In this document: positions 34,792-43,153 of the stretch, in pieces
How the letters are laid out: each line of letters opens with the position of its first letter
Numbering within the stretch: the stretch's first letter is position 1
Assembly (NCBI RefSeq): GCF_001931485.1
Contig: NZ_MSDV01000051.1
Location: 1 to 64,000, forward strand
Direction: 5' to 3'
Origin: Burkholderia sp. SRS-W-2-2016
GTDB taxonomy: Bacteria; Pseudomonadota; Gammaproteobacteria; Burkholderiales; Burkholderiaceae
Length of the DNA stretch: 64,000 bases
Notes under the pieces: generated by a model
Seen by the model: only the letters and a program-made list of their open reading frames with translations
What the model was told of the DNA's origin: nothing
The model's database searches: none
Position numbers and translations under genes: made by a program

Positions 34792-34943
34792 GAAACGGGT
34801 GCCCTTTGTTAACTACTACTATGTATGTATACGTATTAAGTAAACCCCATAAGGTAAACGTCGCTGCATGGGGTTAACGGCTGATCAGTGCTTGATCAGC
34901 CCCAACACATTTGGTGTTCTTGTTGGTTTACCGGGTTAACGGT

Positions 34944-35921
34944 TTACGGGGCGAGCGTCGCGCCGCTCGCCGGTTCGATCGCGGCAGCCTGGTCGATCGG
35001 GTCGAGGAGCTGGTTAACCGGAGCGGGTGCGGGGGACTGCATTACGGTGCGTGCCGACGGTTGGATTGCCACGGGTGTGGTGATCTGGACCGGCGTTGGC
35101 GATGTGATCTGCACCGTTGCGGGAATCGATGACAGCGTTGCTGCGGGCACTGTGATCTGGACAGGGATGGTTTGCGTCGGCTGGATCACTGCGGGTGCAG
35201 TTATCTGCTCCGGCGCTGTGACCTGAACCGGTGCGCTCATTTGAGCCTGGGCCGGGGCCGGCACTGCCGCCGGCGCACTCGTCGTGACCGGAACCGCGGC
35301 GGGAATCGTCGTGAGCTGCAGCGGCGTCGCGACCTGCATCGGCAGCATGCGCGTTTCGATCGCGCTGCTCGTCACCGGCTGCGTGCGCACGACCGTCTGC
35401 AGATAGTGATCGACGAGCCCAAAGAACCGTTCATAGAACTTGCCCGACGGAATCGTCTCGCTCGAAATTTTCACCATCGCATCGCTATTCGAGCGGATCG
35501 GCAGCGATAGCGAACCGAGCACGCTGAGCCCGACGCTCGCCGATGTATCGCTCTTCTTCAGCGCAAAGCCGTTTTGCACGGCGTTCACATAAACGATGCT
35601 GCTGCTCGCAGCCTCTTCCCCCGGCGTGCAGACCACGTGAAATTCGACGACCACGTGGGTGTCGCTAGTCGGCTGGAAATTTTTCGTGCCGTCGACGGAA
35701 TCGGGCCGCGACATCGTCGTCAGATAGCCCTGGCTCAGCAGCGCGCGACGCGCGGCTTCGCAGCTATCGATGGTGTTCGAATTGAAATTGCGCGCATACG
35801 GACTCGCGCCGGTTTCGAACATTTCCTGGGTGAATTTCGGTTGCGGCGTGCTGCTGCATGCCGCGAGCGCCAGCAGGCCGAATACGGCCGCGGCGGTGGA
35901 GCGGAAAAACGGGATCTGCAT
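34944..35921 (-). CDS. DUF2242-like lipoprotein with Pro/Thr/Val repeat tail
   Basis: 325 residues from the ATG at 35921. Signal peptide MQIPFFRSTAAAVFGLLAL ends in a lipobox LAAC followed by SSTP. The first 180 residues are globular (FTQEMFETGASPYARNFN, SCEAARRALLSQGYLTT, NFQPTSDTHVVVEFHVVC) and resemble DUF2242 proteins. The last roughly 130 residues are a degenerate repeat of P-V-Q-I/V-T-x-P units with Pro, Thr and Ala, probably an extended linker reaching into the periplasm or to the cell wall. It lies downstream of a lytic transglycosylase gene on the same strand (222-bp gap). Confidence 0.75.
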   Translation of the reverse strand: MQIPFFRSTAAAVFGLLALAACSSTPQPKFTQEMFETGASPYARNFNSNTIDSCEAARRALLSQGYLTTMSRPDSVDGTKNFQPTSDTHVVVEFHVVCTPGEEAASSSIVYVNAVQNGFALKKSDTSASVGLSVLGSLSLPIRSNSDAMVKISSETIPSGKFYERFFGLVDHYLQTVVRTQPVTSSAIETRMLPMQVATPLQLTTIPAAVPVTTSAPAAVPAPAQAQMSAPVQVTAPEQITAPAVIQPTQTIPVQITVPAATLSSIPATVQITSPTPVQITTPVAIQPSARTVMQSPAPAPVNQLLDPIDQAAAIEPASGATLAP

Positions 35922-36143
35922 GGTCGATGGCAAGAAGCGCGTGGCGTGAACGCGAATGGGAATGCATTGTAGAGCGGCGATGTGAGCGTGCGTAAAAAGC
36001 GTGCAACGCCACGCCGGCGCCGCATTACGATGCATAACAGGGGCGGCAACAGGCGGACTCGCCGGCTTGGATGCTCTGGCCTGTCTTCTGGGAAAAAGTG
36101 CGATGAACCGCGCGAAAGGGATCAGCGGACCCGGCGAACGCGA

Positions 36144-36860
36144 TTATTTCGACGCGCCGCGCGGCGAGCCCGACATAGAAGCCGAAGTCGAGCCCGAACC
36201 GGACGCCGATGCGGAACTGGACGAAACCGCGACCGCGGCCGACGCCGCCCGCGCGCCGCTCGCTACTGCATTAGCGGCGGGCGTAGCCGGCACGCTGAAC
36301 GCATCGGCCCACGGATTCGCGCCGTCGCATCGATCGGCTTCACACGACGCGGCAGGGCCGCCGCCGGCTTGAGCTTTGTCCTGAGGCGCGGCAACCGCCG
36401 AGAAATCCTCCACGCGCAAAGTGACCTTCTGCGCGTACGCCTTCGAGCCACCGTAACTTTTCAGCGCGGCGTTCAGATCGCCGTTGGCCGAGCGCATGTA
36501 GCCGTACAGGATCGCCGAGCCCGCTTCGATGTTCGCGCCCGGCTCGGTCAGATCCTTCACGTTGCGCAGCAGTCCGCGATGCGCCTGTGGCACGACCTGC
36601 ATCAGCCCGGTCGCGCCGTTGGCGCCGCGGGCTTTTTCCTTGAAGCGGGATTCGATCGAGATGATGGCGAGCAGCAGCGCCGGCGGGAGGGAGTATTTGG
36701 AAGCGGCGGATTGCACCGCGTCGGAGATCTTTTGCGCTTTGTCTTTGTTGAGCCCGAACTTGTGCGTCAGATACGTCGAAATCCGGTCGCTGTTTTCGTC
36801 GGCCGCGGCGGTTTGCGCGAGGCCGAGCGACAGCACGATCAGGCAAAGTAACCGGCTCAT
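36144..36860 (-). CDS. exported lytic transglycosylase (SLT domain)
   Basis: 238 residues. Signal peptide MSRLLCLIVLSLGLAQTAAA. The SLT fold spans about residues 45-150: YSLPPALLLAIISIESRF contains the catalytic Glu in ES, followed by GANGATGLMQVVPQA and NIEAGSAILYGYM, then AALKSYGGSKAYAQKV. A low-complexity Ser/Ala tail of about 60 residues follows. It cleaves peptidoglycan glycan strands in the periplasm to form 1,6-anhydromuropeptides. Confidence 0.92.
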   Translation of the reverse strand: MSRLLCLIVLSLGLAQTAAADENSDRISTYLTHKFGLNKDKAQKISDAVQSAASKYSLPPALLLAIISIESRFKEKARGANGATGLMQVVPQAHRGLLRNVKDLTEPGANIEAGSAILYGYMRSANGDLNAALKSYGGSKAYAQKVTLRVEDFSAVAAPQDKAQAGGGPAASCEADRCDGANPWADAFSVPATPAANAVASGARAASAAVAVSSSSASASGSGSTSASMSGSPRGASK

Positions 36861-37212
36861 GACGGGGCGGAAGGTAACAAAGACCTGCGCATTATAGCGC
36901 CGGCACCCTGGCTGTCATCGGACCATCACAATTTTTGTCTTTTAAATCAAGGTTGAACGAAAGTTAAGGCGGTGGAATGCGCCCCCGCCTGCGCTGCAAG
37001 CCGGGTTTTCTAAAAATTGCGCGATTAAGCTGTTAGTTGCGTTTGTGGCAAAGAACCGCCCGGCAACCCTGTCCTCTCATGGAATCGTGTCGCCCCGCAG
37101 ACCGCACCCAGCCGTCGAGCTTTGCGTGGATTTGCGACAATGCAGGTCGCCCGCCTGTCGCGGGCTTCCTGGAAGCCAACGTATCGGCTCACCCCAAGCG
37201 AACCAACCAGCG
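36861..37212. other. divergent intergenic region
   Basis: 352 bp between the transglycosylase gene (minus) and a small plus-strand gene. It contains two A/T-rich patches (near 36935 and 37010) and a small hairpin GCCCGC/GCGGGC at about 37149-37165. No confident promoter hexamers or genes. Confidence 0.4.
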
Positions 37213-37485
37213 ATGTTTTCACGGATGAGCAAGACCGCGTTTATTCCCAGCGTCCCCGGCATGTCGGAGGACGACTTCGAGATTTCGGCGAGCGCGAAAA
37301 TGACCGGCTACCGGCGCTTCTTCGGTGTATTGAAGGTGGTGCGCACGACCGACGGCCGCGTGCTGTTTCCGTTCGACGGCGCCCCCGAGCTCGGCCCGCA
37401 CGCGAGCCGGCTCGAAGCGACCGCGGCGGCGCAGGTGTACGGCGAACATATCGTCGAGAGTGATCTGGCGCGGCCGGAGTTATAG
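37213..37485 (+). CDS. small conserved hypothetical protein
   Basis: 90 residues beginning MFSRMSKTAFIPSVPGMSE; a start at the second Met (37225) is equally possible. It contains MTGYRRFFGVLKVVRTTDGRV and LFPFDGAPELGPHASRLEA, a pattern I associate with small Burkholderia proteins (perhaps DUF6723). No function is known. It ends 99 bp before the next gene. Confidence 0.62.
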   Translation: MFSRMSKTAFIPSVPGMSEDDFEISASAKMTGYRRFFGVLKVVRTTDGRVLFPFDGAPELGPHASRLEATAAAQVYGEHIVESDLARPEL

Positions 37486-37584
37486 GCTTAGGAGAGACGC
37501 GCCGCGCCGGTCACGAAGCGGCGCCACCGCGTAGCACGCGCGCCAAGACGGCAGCCATAGCAGCGACAACCTCAGGAGCGAACC

Positions 37585-38170
37585 ATGCGGGCAATCAGCG
37601 GTTGGCGCGAAGCAGGACGAACGCTCGGCGCGCTGGGCTGCGCGGCCCTCCTTGCCGGCGGTATCGTTCCTCAGACCGGTTTCGCACAGAGCGAACCGGT
37701 GTCCGCAGCGGCCGTGCAGGCGGCGCTGCGGCAGGCCGACGTCGTACACATGCAGGTGCGCGTCGTCGCCATCGATCCCGCCAACAACAGCGTCACGTTG
37801 CGCGGCCCGCGCGGCCAGCTCGCCGACGTCGATGTGAATCCCGCGATCGCCGATATCAGCCGGCTGCGGGTCGGCGACCGGCTGAACGTCGCGTATCAGC
37901 AGGCGCTGCTGGTGCAGGTCGACAAACTCGCGGCGAGAGGCGTGCGCGTTGCCTGCGTCCGGGGGCAGCGCGTCGTCCGCGCATCGGGTGCGGATCGTCG
38001 CGACCGTGGTCCATATCGATCGCGATAAACGTCTGCTGACGTTGCGCGGGCCGAAGCATCAACAGGTGCTGCACGCGGCGCGTGAGATCCCGCTTGCCGA
38101 CCTGCGCGTCGGCGATAGCGTGCGCGCAGAGTTTGTGTCGGCGGTTGCGGTGGCGCTCGCGAAAGAGTGA
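37585..38170 (+). pseudogene. two-repeat exported protein split by a frameshift
   Basis: The first frame (ATG at 37585, ribosome-binding site AGGAG) encodes a signal peptide (AGGIVPQTGFAQ) and one copy of a repeat: MQVRVVAIDPANNSVTLRGP, then RLRVGDRLNVAYQQALLVQV. The matching second copy (RVRIVATVVHIDRDKRLLTL, LRVGDSVRAEFVSAVAV) lies in a different frame, readable from about 37949. The first frame runs on into an unrelated Arg-rich end at 38028. The two copies clearly belong to one protein, so an indel near 37930-37950 has broken the gene, or the base calls there are wrong. Confidence 0.75.
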
Positions 38171-38274
38171 CCGCGAGCGCCGGGCGTTTCATGCCTCGGT
38201 GAGACTTTAGCGACACGCTTGCACGAAGCGAGACGCACAGCGGTACCGCACACTAAACGATCGATTGACCCCGT

Positions 38275-39567
38275 TCAGTGCATCGCGGTTTTCCCAACCG
38301 GCTGCGCATCGCTGTCGTTCAGCGTGTTCAGGAACGCGATCACATCGCGGATATCCCCTTCCGACCACACCGGCTTGCCGCCCTTGTGGTTGGTCATCGG
38401 AGCAGTACGGCGATCGACGTTGTTCTGATACTTCGCGGGCAGATCGTCGAACGGCTGCTTGCCGGCGGGATGCGGATACCACTTCTGCGGATTGGTATCG
38501 CGTTGCACGTAGAAGCGCAGCGAATCTTCCAGCGTGTGGAAGCGGCCGTTATGGAAGAACACCTTGCGCGTGCTGACGTTGCGCAACGTCGGTGTCCTGA
38601 ACATTCCGCAGTACCACGCGGTGTCGGACTTGTCGGTTCGCAGCGGGCCGCACAGCCCCATGTCGTAGTACTTCGGATCCGCATTGGCCGGAATCTCCGG
38701 ATTACGCGGCACGCCGAGCGTCTGGAAGTTGTAGTCGGTCAGCACCGGATGCGCGCCGGCCGCGCCCTTCTCGACCAGATGGCACGATGCGCAGTTGCCG
38801 CGCTCCGGATCGACGAACAGCGCAAAGCCGCGCGCTTCCTGGGTGGTGAACTGCGCCTTGCCGTCCAGCACCTGGTCGAACTTGCTGTCGAACGGCTGGA
38901 AGCTCGGGTCGTCGAACTGGAAGCGTTCGAGCGACTTGCCGAGCGCCGCGAGCGCATCGGCCGGACGCGTGAAGATGTCCTGGCCGAATACCTCGCGAAA
39001 ACGCGCCGCGTACGCGGTTTTGCTCAGGCGGGCGGTAACGTCCGCGGCATTCGCGTTGGCCATCTCGTCCGGGTTCAGCAGCGGAAACGCGGCCTGGTCG
39101 GCCGGGCGGTCGAAACGGCCATCCCACCCGTAGCCGCCGGAAGGCTGATTGTCGCCGTCTTCGAGACGCTCCTTGAAGCTGCTCGCATACGTGTGCGTCC
39201 AGATCGGCACGCGCCGCAGATAGCGCAGCGACGGCACCGCGCGGGTGCCGTAGTGCTTCATGTCGGCGCCGCCCAGTTGCACCGCGAGGCCGTTCGGCGG
39301 ACCGTACGCATGCTCCGGGCTATGACAGCTCGCGCACGAAAGTTTGCCCGAAGCGGATAACGACGGATCGAAAAAGGCCAGCTTGCCGAGCTGCGCCATG
39401 TCCTTGTTCGAAGGCACCGGCGCCGACTTCGGCGCGGGCGCCGCAACGGTCGCGGCGCCGGCCGTGTTGAGAGGAGCGTCCTGCTGGCCACATGCCGTGA
39501 GGAACACGCTTGCAATGAAAAAAAGGGCCGCCCCCCGGGCGGTCCCTTTCGAACAGTTAAAAAACAT
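38275..39567 (-). CDS. di-haem cytochrome c peroxidase / MauG-family lipoprotein
   Basis: 430 residues. Signal peptide with lipobox (FFIASVFLTAC). Two CxxCH haem-binding sites: CASCHSPEHAYG about residue 78 and CASCHLVEKGA about residue 257. The region FHNGRFHTLEDSLRFYVQRD is typical of the C-terminal lobe. It would reduce H2O2 or act as a MauG-like oxidase in the periplasm. It lies 6 bp after the truncated phosphoesterase frame, so the two were once an operon and this gene may have lost its original promoter. Confidence 0.9.
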   Translation of the reverse strand: MFFNCSKGTARGAALFFIASVFLTACGQQDAPLNTAGAATVAAPAPKSAPVPSNKDMAQLGKLAFFDPSLSASGKLSCASCHSPEHAYGPPNGLAVQLGGADMKHYGTRAVPSLRYLRRVPIWTHTYASSFKERLEDGDNQPSGGYGWDGRFDRPADQAAFPLLNPDEMANANAADVTARLSKTAYAARFREVFGQDIFTRPADALAALGKSLERFQFDDPSFQPFDSKFDQVLDGKAQFTTQEARGFALFVDPERGNCASCHLVEKGAAGAHPVLTDYNFQTLGVPRNPEIPANADPKYYDMGLCGPLRTDKSDTAWYCGMFRTPTLRNVSTRKVFFHNGRFHTLEDSLRFYVQRDTNPQKWYPHPAGKQPFDDLPAKYQNNVDRRTAPMTNHKGGKPVWSEGDIRDVIAFLNTLNDSDAQPVGKTAMH

Positions 39568-39573
39568 CTGTCT

Positions 39574-40809
39574 TTATTGAGTGAAGATGTCGGACCCGAA
39601 AGTCACGAGTTTCGAATCGTCCGCATATCCCAGGTACTCCGGAATACCGAAGCGGTCTTCCAGGCTCTTGAGCAGCGAGTAGTGGTTGTAGCCGGTGGTG
39701 CTGGTGGTGCCCGCCTTGATGAACGGCGACAGCAGCACCGCGCCCGTCCGGTCACCGCCGACGCCGTCATAGTGCATACCGATCTGGATCGTCTGCACCG
39801 TCGACGGCAGCGACGACGCGTTGATGCCCAGCGTCGACGCATACGCGATCGGCAGAGTCGACATGATCTGATCTTCCGGACGCTTGACGTTCGGGCCGGT
39901 CTGCTGGTTGCAGCACGACTCGCCGGTCAGGTTGATCGTCAGATTCATCTGCGTGTAGGCCGAGTTGAACGTGGTGGTCATCGGCGAGCTGGACGCATTC
40001 GATTCGTCGAAGTTGATGATGATCAGGCCGTCCTGCTTGTAGGCCGCCGATGCCTGGATGATCGGAATCCACTTCTTCAGGAACGCGTCGATCGAGGTCA
40101 GGCCGCCGGCCGCGCCGCTCTTGCAGCCCTTGCCCGCCGCGCCGGTGCCGTCGCCGTCGTGGCCGTCGTCGCACAGGTTCGGCGTGATGTACACGAAGTT
40201 CGGCGTGGTATCGATCGACTTCAGGTCGTTCTCGAGGTTGTCGTCCAGATTCACGACGTGCTGGTCGCAGTAGTCGATGTCGTCGATGATCGAGTGGAAG
40301 TACACGAACGGGTTGTGACGGGTCGCGTAGGCGTCGGCCTTCACGTCGCCCGATGCCGAGCTCGCCTGAGCGGACTGCGTGCCGTCGACCGCCTTCGCCG
40401 GATCCGTGCCGGCCAGCTTCGCGGTACGGGTCGGGAAGCTGCAGGTCTTGGTGCCGTCGCGGTTCAGGTCGTTGCCCATGTCGCCCATGTAGCCCTTCCA
40501 CGTCAGCTTCGCGTTATCGAGCTGGTTCGGGAACGTCTTCACGCGCGCCGGGAACACGCAGCCGCCGCCGGCGTGACCGTTCGCATCGGTGCCGGCCTTC
40601 AGGACCTTCGGGTTCGCGCTGTCGTTGCCGGCATCGGCGATATCCGACCAGATGCTGAAGCAGTCGGTTTCGGTATCGACCGTCGACGGCTGGCCGCTCA
40701 TCATCGAAATGTAGTTGTCCAGACTGACGTGGCCGGTGTGATCGACCTTCTCAGCGATGTCGCGGACGAACTGCTTTGTGACCGGTTTTAGGTCTGCCAG
40801 AGTTGTCAT
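39574..40809 (-). pseudogene. phosphoesterase-family protein, 5' end replaced
   Basis: The 411-residue frame contains the family block GHVSLDNYISMMSGQPST from residue 26, and later IIINFDESN and GDRTGAVLLSPFIKAGTTS, as in the acid phosphatase / phospholipase C-type phosphoesterases (PF04185). What should precede it is missing: there is no signal peptide and no N-terminal catalytic segment of roughly 80-100 residues. Instead residues 1-23 (MTTLADLKPVTKQFVRDIAE) look like the beginning of an unrelated island gene. The frame is therefore probably a deletion fusion and non-functional, although it is open throughout. Confidence 0.7.
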
Positions 40810-40931
40810 ATATTTGTCTGCAAGCAAGAGCGCCTCGCATAGCGCTAATAATTCGCGTGGTCTCTTAATCTTTCCTCAGCCCCGTCTGCCACAAGACGGT
40901 GTGATGATACTTTCGATAGCCCATGCACTGC

Positions 40932-41285
40932 TCACTTTTGTGGCGCTTCATCAGCTTTCTCCCGAGGCGTCGTCGACCTTGCCGTGCGAACCTTCTTCGC
41001 GGCATGAATCGCGAGAACATTCTTGACGAAGCGTATCCCATTGTTCTTCGAAGCTAGCGCGCTTAGAAGGTATTGTGCGAGGAAAAGCAGACCGCAGTAC
41101 ACTGCAACTGAGGTAGGACTTCCGAGGAGTATGAGGCAGACAGGCGCCACTATTAAAAGCAAAAGTGACATTGCCACAATATCGCGACACATCAAATAGT
41201 TCTGGTGACTTTCAAGCGCGTCAGTGTCGTTTTCCTCTGGTTTGTAGAGCCGGTACCACGTCGAATTTTGGGCTCGCTCACAGTC
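40932..41285 (-). pseudogene. C-terminal fragment of a membrane protein
   Basis: The sensible part of this frame starts near 41285 (AQNSTWYRLYKPEENDTDAL) and continues with two hydrophobic segments (IVAMSLLLLIVAPVCLILLG and VAVYCGLLFLAQYLLSA) and a Lys-rich tail. The segment encoded upstream is antisense to the zinc-ribbon frame on the other strand and looks artificial. I conclude that the N-terminal part of a larger membrane protein is missing. It could be a cargo gene of the island. Family not recognised. Confidence 0.5.
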
Positions 41286-41544
41286 TGCGATGCCCCACCT
41301 CGCGGGCCGTCTCGTGTGTTTATCATGTCCAGCCTGCGGGGCGGCCCATTTTGACATTGGAGAACTCGCTTTTACTCCGCACACCGACCATCTTTGTGAT
41401 ACATGCGGTCAAAGCTTTCGTTCTAAGTCTCGTGCGAAAAATGTTATTAGCAACCCATTTCTGGCGACAAAACTGGCACTCGCCAGAACTGCCCCAAATC
41501 ACGTCAGAAACGACGTGCTGGGACTTCGACCCGAGACTCTATGA
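41248..41544 (+). pseudogene. zinc-ribbon protein, probable C-terminal fragment
   Basis: The open frame shows CPACGAAHFDIGELAFTPHT followed by HLCDTCGQSF, i.e. two C-x2-C pairs with conserved His residues, then an ordinary C-terminal tail. No good start codon or ribosome-binding site precedes it, and its 5' end meets the 5'-truncated minus-strand fragment near 41285. It ends 14 bp from the end of the convergent PIN gene. It is probably the remaining 3' part of a cargo gene; a short functional protein starting at 41290 is possible. Confidence 0.5.
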
Positions 41545-41558
41545 GAGCACAGTCGCGA

Positions 41559-42038
41559 TTACAGGTCGTTCAGTGTGATTTCGGGGAGGAATCCACCCCG
41601 GACTTTCATAAGTTTGTACGCGGTGAAGGCGTCTTCTCTCGATAGGTGAGACCCGTGTATCGCCATGCGGAGCAGTCCTATCGAGCCAGTTAGCCGAATC
41701 GTCTGGGAGTGCCGCAATATGGTTTTTCTGGCAGCACCATCATCGCATGCGACCTCACACTGTAACTTGAGCGCGGCGAGGAAACACTCTGTTTCTCCAG
41801 CGCCTAGGCCCCATGTTGCGAGTGCAGTCTCATATTCGTCTGCATCGATGCAATCTGCGTCGACCCACTCCACCTCTCCGCGATTCACTGCGGCTTCAAT
41901 CTCGCGGGAAACGGTCTTGGACTCCTTCCGCACGGCTTCGCTGATGCAAAAACGGACGTCAGGCATGCGAACAACGGTGGCGAGAACTTCGCCGTTTGCG
42001 AGGTTGATGAGGGTGGACGCGTCGAGAATAACAATCAC
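41559..42038 (-). CDS. PIN-domain nuclease (DUF3368-like), putative toxin
   Basis: 159 residues with a GTG start. PIN-domain acidic residues are visible: Asp6 in VILDAST, Glu82/Glu84 in GAGETECFLAAL, and Asp99/Asp100 in VACDDGAARK. The C-terminal GSIGLLRMAIHGSHLSREDA resembles the DUF3368 tail. PIN proteins of this type are usually RNA-cleaving toxins. The start overlaps the stop of the XRE-ImmA gene as GTGA, so translation is coupled. Third gene of the LexA-box operon. Confidence 0.82.
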   Translation of the reverse strand: MIVILDASTLINLANGEVLATVVRMPDVRFCISEAVRKESKTVSREIEAAVNRGEVEWVDADCIDADEYETALATWGLGAGETECFLAALKLQCEVACDDGAARKTILRHSQTIRLTGSIGLLRMAIHGSHLSREDAFTAYKLMKVRGGFLPEITLNDL

Positions 42039-43153
42039 GCGTCAATGTCGGAGTTGGACACGACAAGTGTTGAGACCGGCACATTGAGTGCGTCGGCTGC
42101 CTTTCCTAAAGAAATCCTTCCTTCTCGAATCTGAGCAACCGCTGCTTTAATTATTGCGGGAGAAGTCTCGATTTTTAGATTCGGGCGTGACGGCACGTTG
42201 ACCGAGGTGGCATATTTCTCTGGGTTACCGTGGTCTTCTACGATTTTTTGATACAGCGCACGCGCTCCCCTCGCTGGAAGTAATTCCAGCGATTCGAAGC
42301 GCCTTGCTGCAACTTCGAAGCTAACGTTAAAAAAGTGCGCAACCCAAGCGATTTCCAGCGCACCGAGAGGCGCGTGAACTATTTGGAGTTCCGACCGAAC
42401 GTCGCGAAGCGCAGTAAGCACACCAAAGCGGGGCAAAAGCAGGGCTGCGGCAAACGCATCGGCGAATCGTTCTTCGTCGCGGTCGACCTGGTTGAAATCT
42501 CCCACTGCCTTGTCCACGCTAGCATAGCCATTTGCGCGCTTGTCGTGGTGGCCAACAATGTGCCCCAGTTCATGGGCCATAGTGAACAAAGTTCGTGGCT
42601 GGAAGCGCCGTGCGGCTAAGACAATAAATGCGCGACCATTGACAATGGCGGACACTCCTTCAATGCTTGGGTCGCGGGAATAGAGCAATACCACTCCGAG
42701 CCGGTTCAAAATAACAGGCAGCTCCGGCAGAGGTTCAAGCTCATCGACGTTGGCGAAAGACCCGCGGAACCGCTGTGCAAAAGCCTCAGCATTCTCAAGC
42801 GTAGATGGAAGACCCGAAAAAATATCTAGCCAGTCCAGGTCCGTATCCAAATCTCCCGCGATAGGCAACGCGTCTCGAATTTGGGCCGAGACAATATCTG
42901 CCTGCGATGAAACATCCGGGGAACGCTGTGCGAGCGTTTGTCTGAACAAAAGTTGAACCGGTTCAAGACTCGGTCGGTCGAGCAAGCTCGAGACCGGCAA
43001 ATTTAGCGCATCGGCGATTAGGCGAACTTCCTTAAGAGACGCCTTAGAGCCCCGAGCAACTTCCTCGAATCTTTCACGAGACAGTCCCGACCTGGCAGCA
43101 GCCTTCTCGACAGATAGTCGCCGGCTCACCAGATAGTCGGTGATATTAATCAC
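42035..43153 (-). CDS. XRE-type HTH plus ImmA/IrrE-family metalloprotease
   Basis: 372 residues, GTG start. Residues about 5-58 form a Cro/CI-type helix-turn-helix (SVEKAAARSGLSRERFEEVA, then VRLIADALNLPVSSLL). Residues about 140-240 form an ImmA/IrrE-like zinc protease with the HExxH motif HELGH at 194-198 and the downstream EERFADAFAAALLLP, where Glu227 or Glu228 would be the third ligand. The last 40 residues (IREGRISLGKAADALNVPVS) resemble a second small HTH, as in UPF0175 antitoxins. Family members cleave repressors (ImmR, DdrO) after DNA damage. It overlaps both neighbours by 4 bp. Confidence 0.85.
   Translation of the reverse strand: MINITDYLVSRRLSVEKAAARSGLSRERFEEVARGSKASLKEVRLIADALNLPVSSLLDRPSLEPVQLLFRQTLAQRSPDVSSQADIVSAQIRDALPIAGDLDTDLDWLDIFSGLPSTLENAEAFAQRFRGSFANVDELEPLPELPVILNRLGVVLLYSRDPSIEGVSAIVNGRAFIVLAARRFQPRTLFTMAHELGHIVGHHDKRANGYASVDKAVGDFNQVDRDEERFADAFAAALLLPRFGVLTALRDVRSELQIVHAPLGALEIAWVAHFFNVSFEVAARRFESLELLPARGARALYQKIVEDHGNPEKYATSVNVPSRPNLKIETSPAIIKAAVAQIREGRISLGKAADALNVPVSTLVVSNSDIDA

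Larger units (their letters stand above)
34356..34943. other. gene-free region with GTTAAC palindromes and DnaA boxes
   Basis: 588 bp with no convincing gene and clearly lower GC than its surroundings. The palindrome GTTAAC occurs six times (34510, 34528, 34679, 34808, 34873, 34935) plus once just inside the next gene (35013). Two perfect TTATCCACA boxes are present. A 9-bp inverted repeat GGCTGATCA / TGATCAGCC lies at 34879-34901, and a run of alternating A/T (TATGTATGTATACGTATTA) near 34821. It includes the end of the DUF2242-like gene's transcript and the upstream region of the small bicistron. Confidence 0.6.

Noticed and set aside
34356..34943. Chromosomal or plasmid replication origin.
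   Set aside because: Only two exact DnaA boxes were found, no dnaA, dnaN, rpmH, repA or parAB gene is near, and the surrounding genes are ordinary. I keep the motif cluster as a finding but not the origin call.
36001..36372. Plus-strand frame of 123 codons with an acidic stretch (EAEVEPEPDADAELDE).
   Set aside because: It lies antisense to the Ser/Ala tail of the lytic transglycosylase and to its downstream region; the acidic composition mirrors Ser codons on the other strand and no ribosome-binding site is present.
37949..38170. Independent small gene starting with TTG at 37949.
   Set aside because: It has no ribosome-binding site and is the second repeat of the protein begun at 37585, so a frameshifted single gene explains it better.
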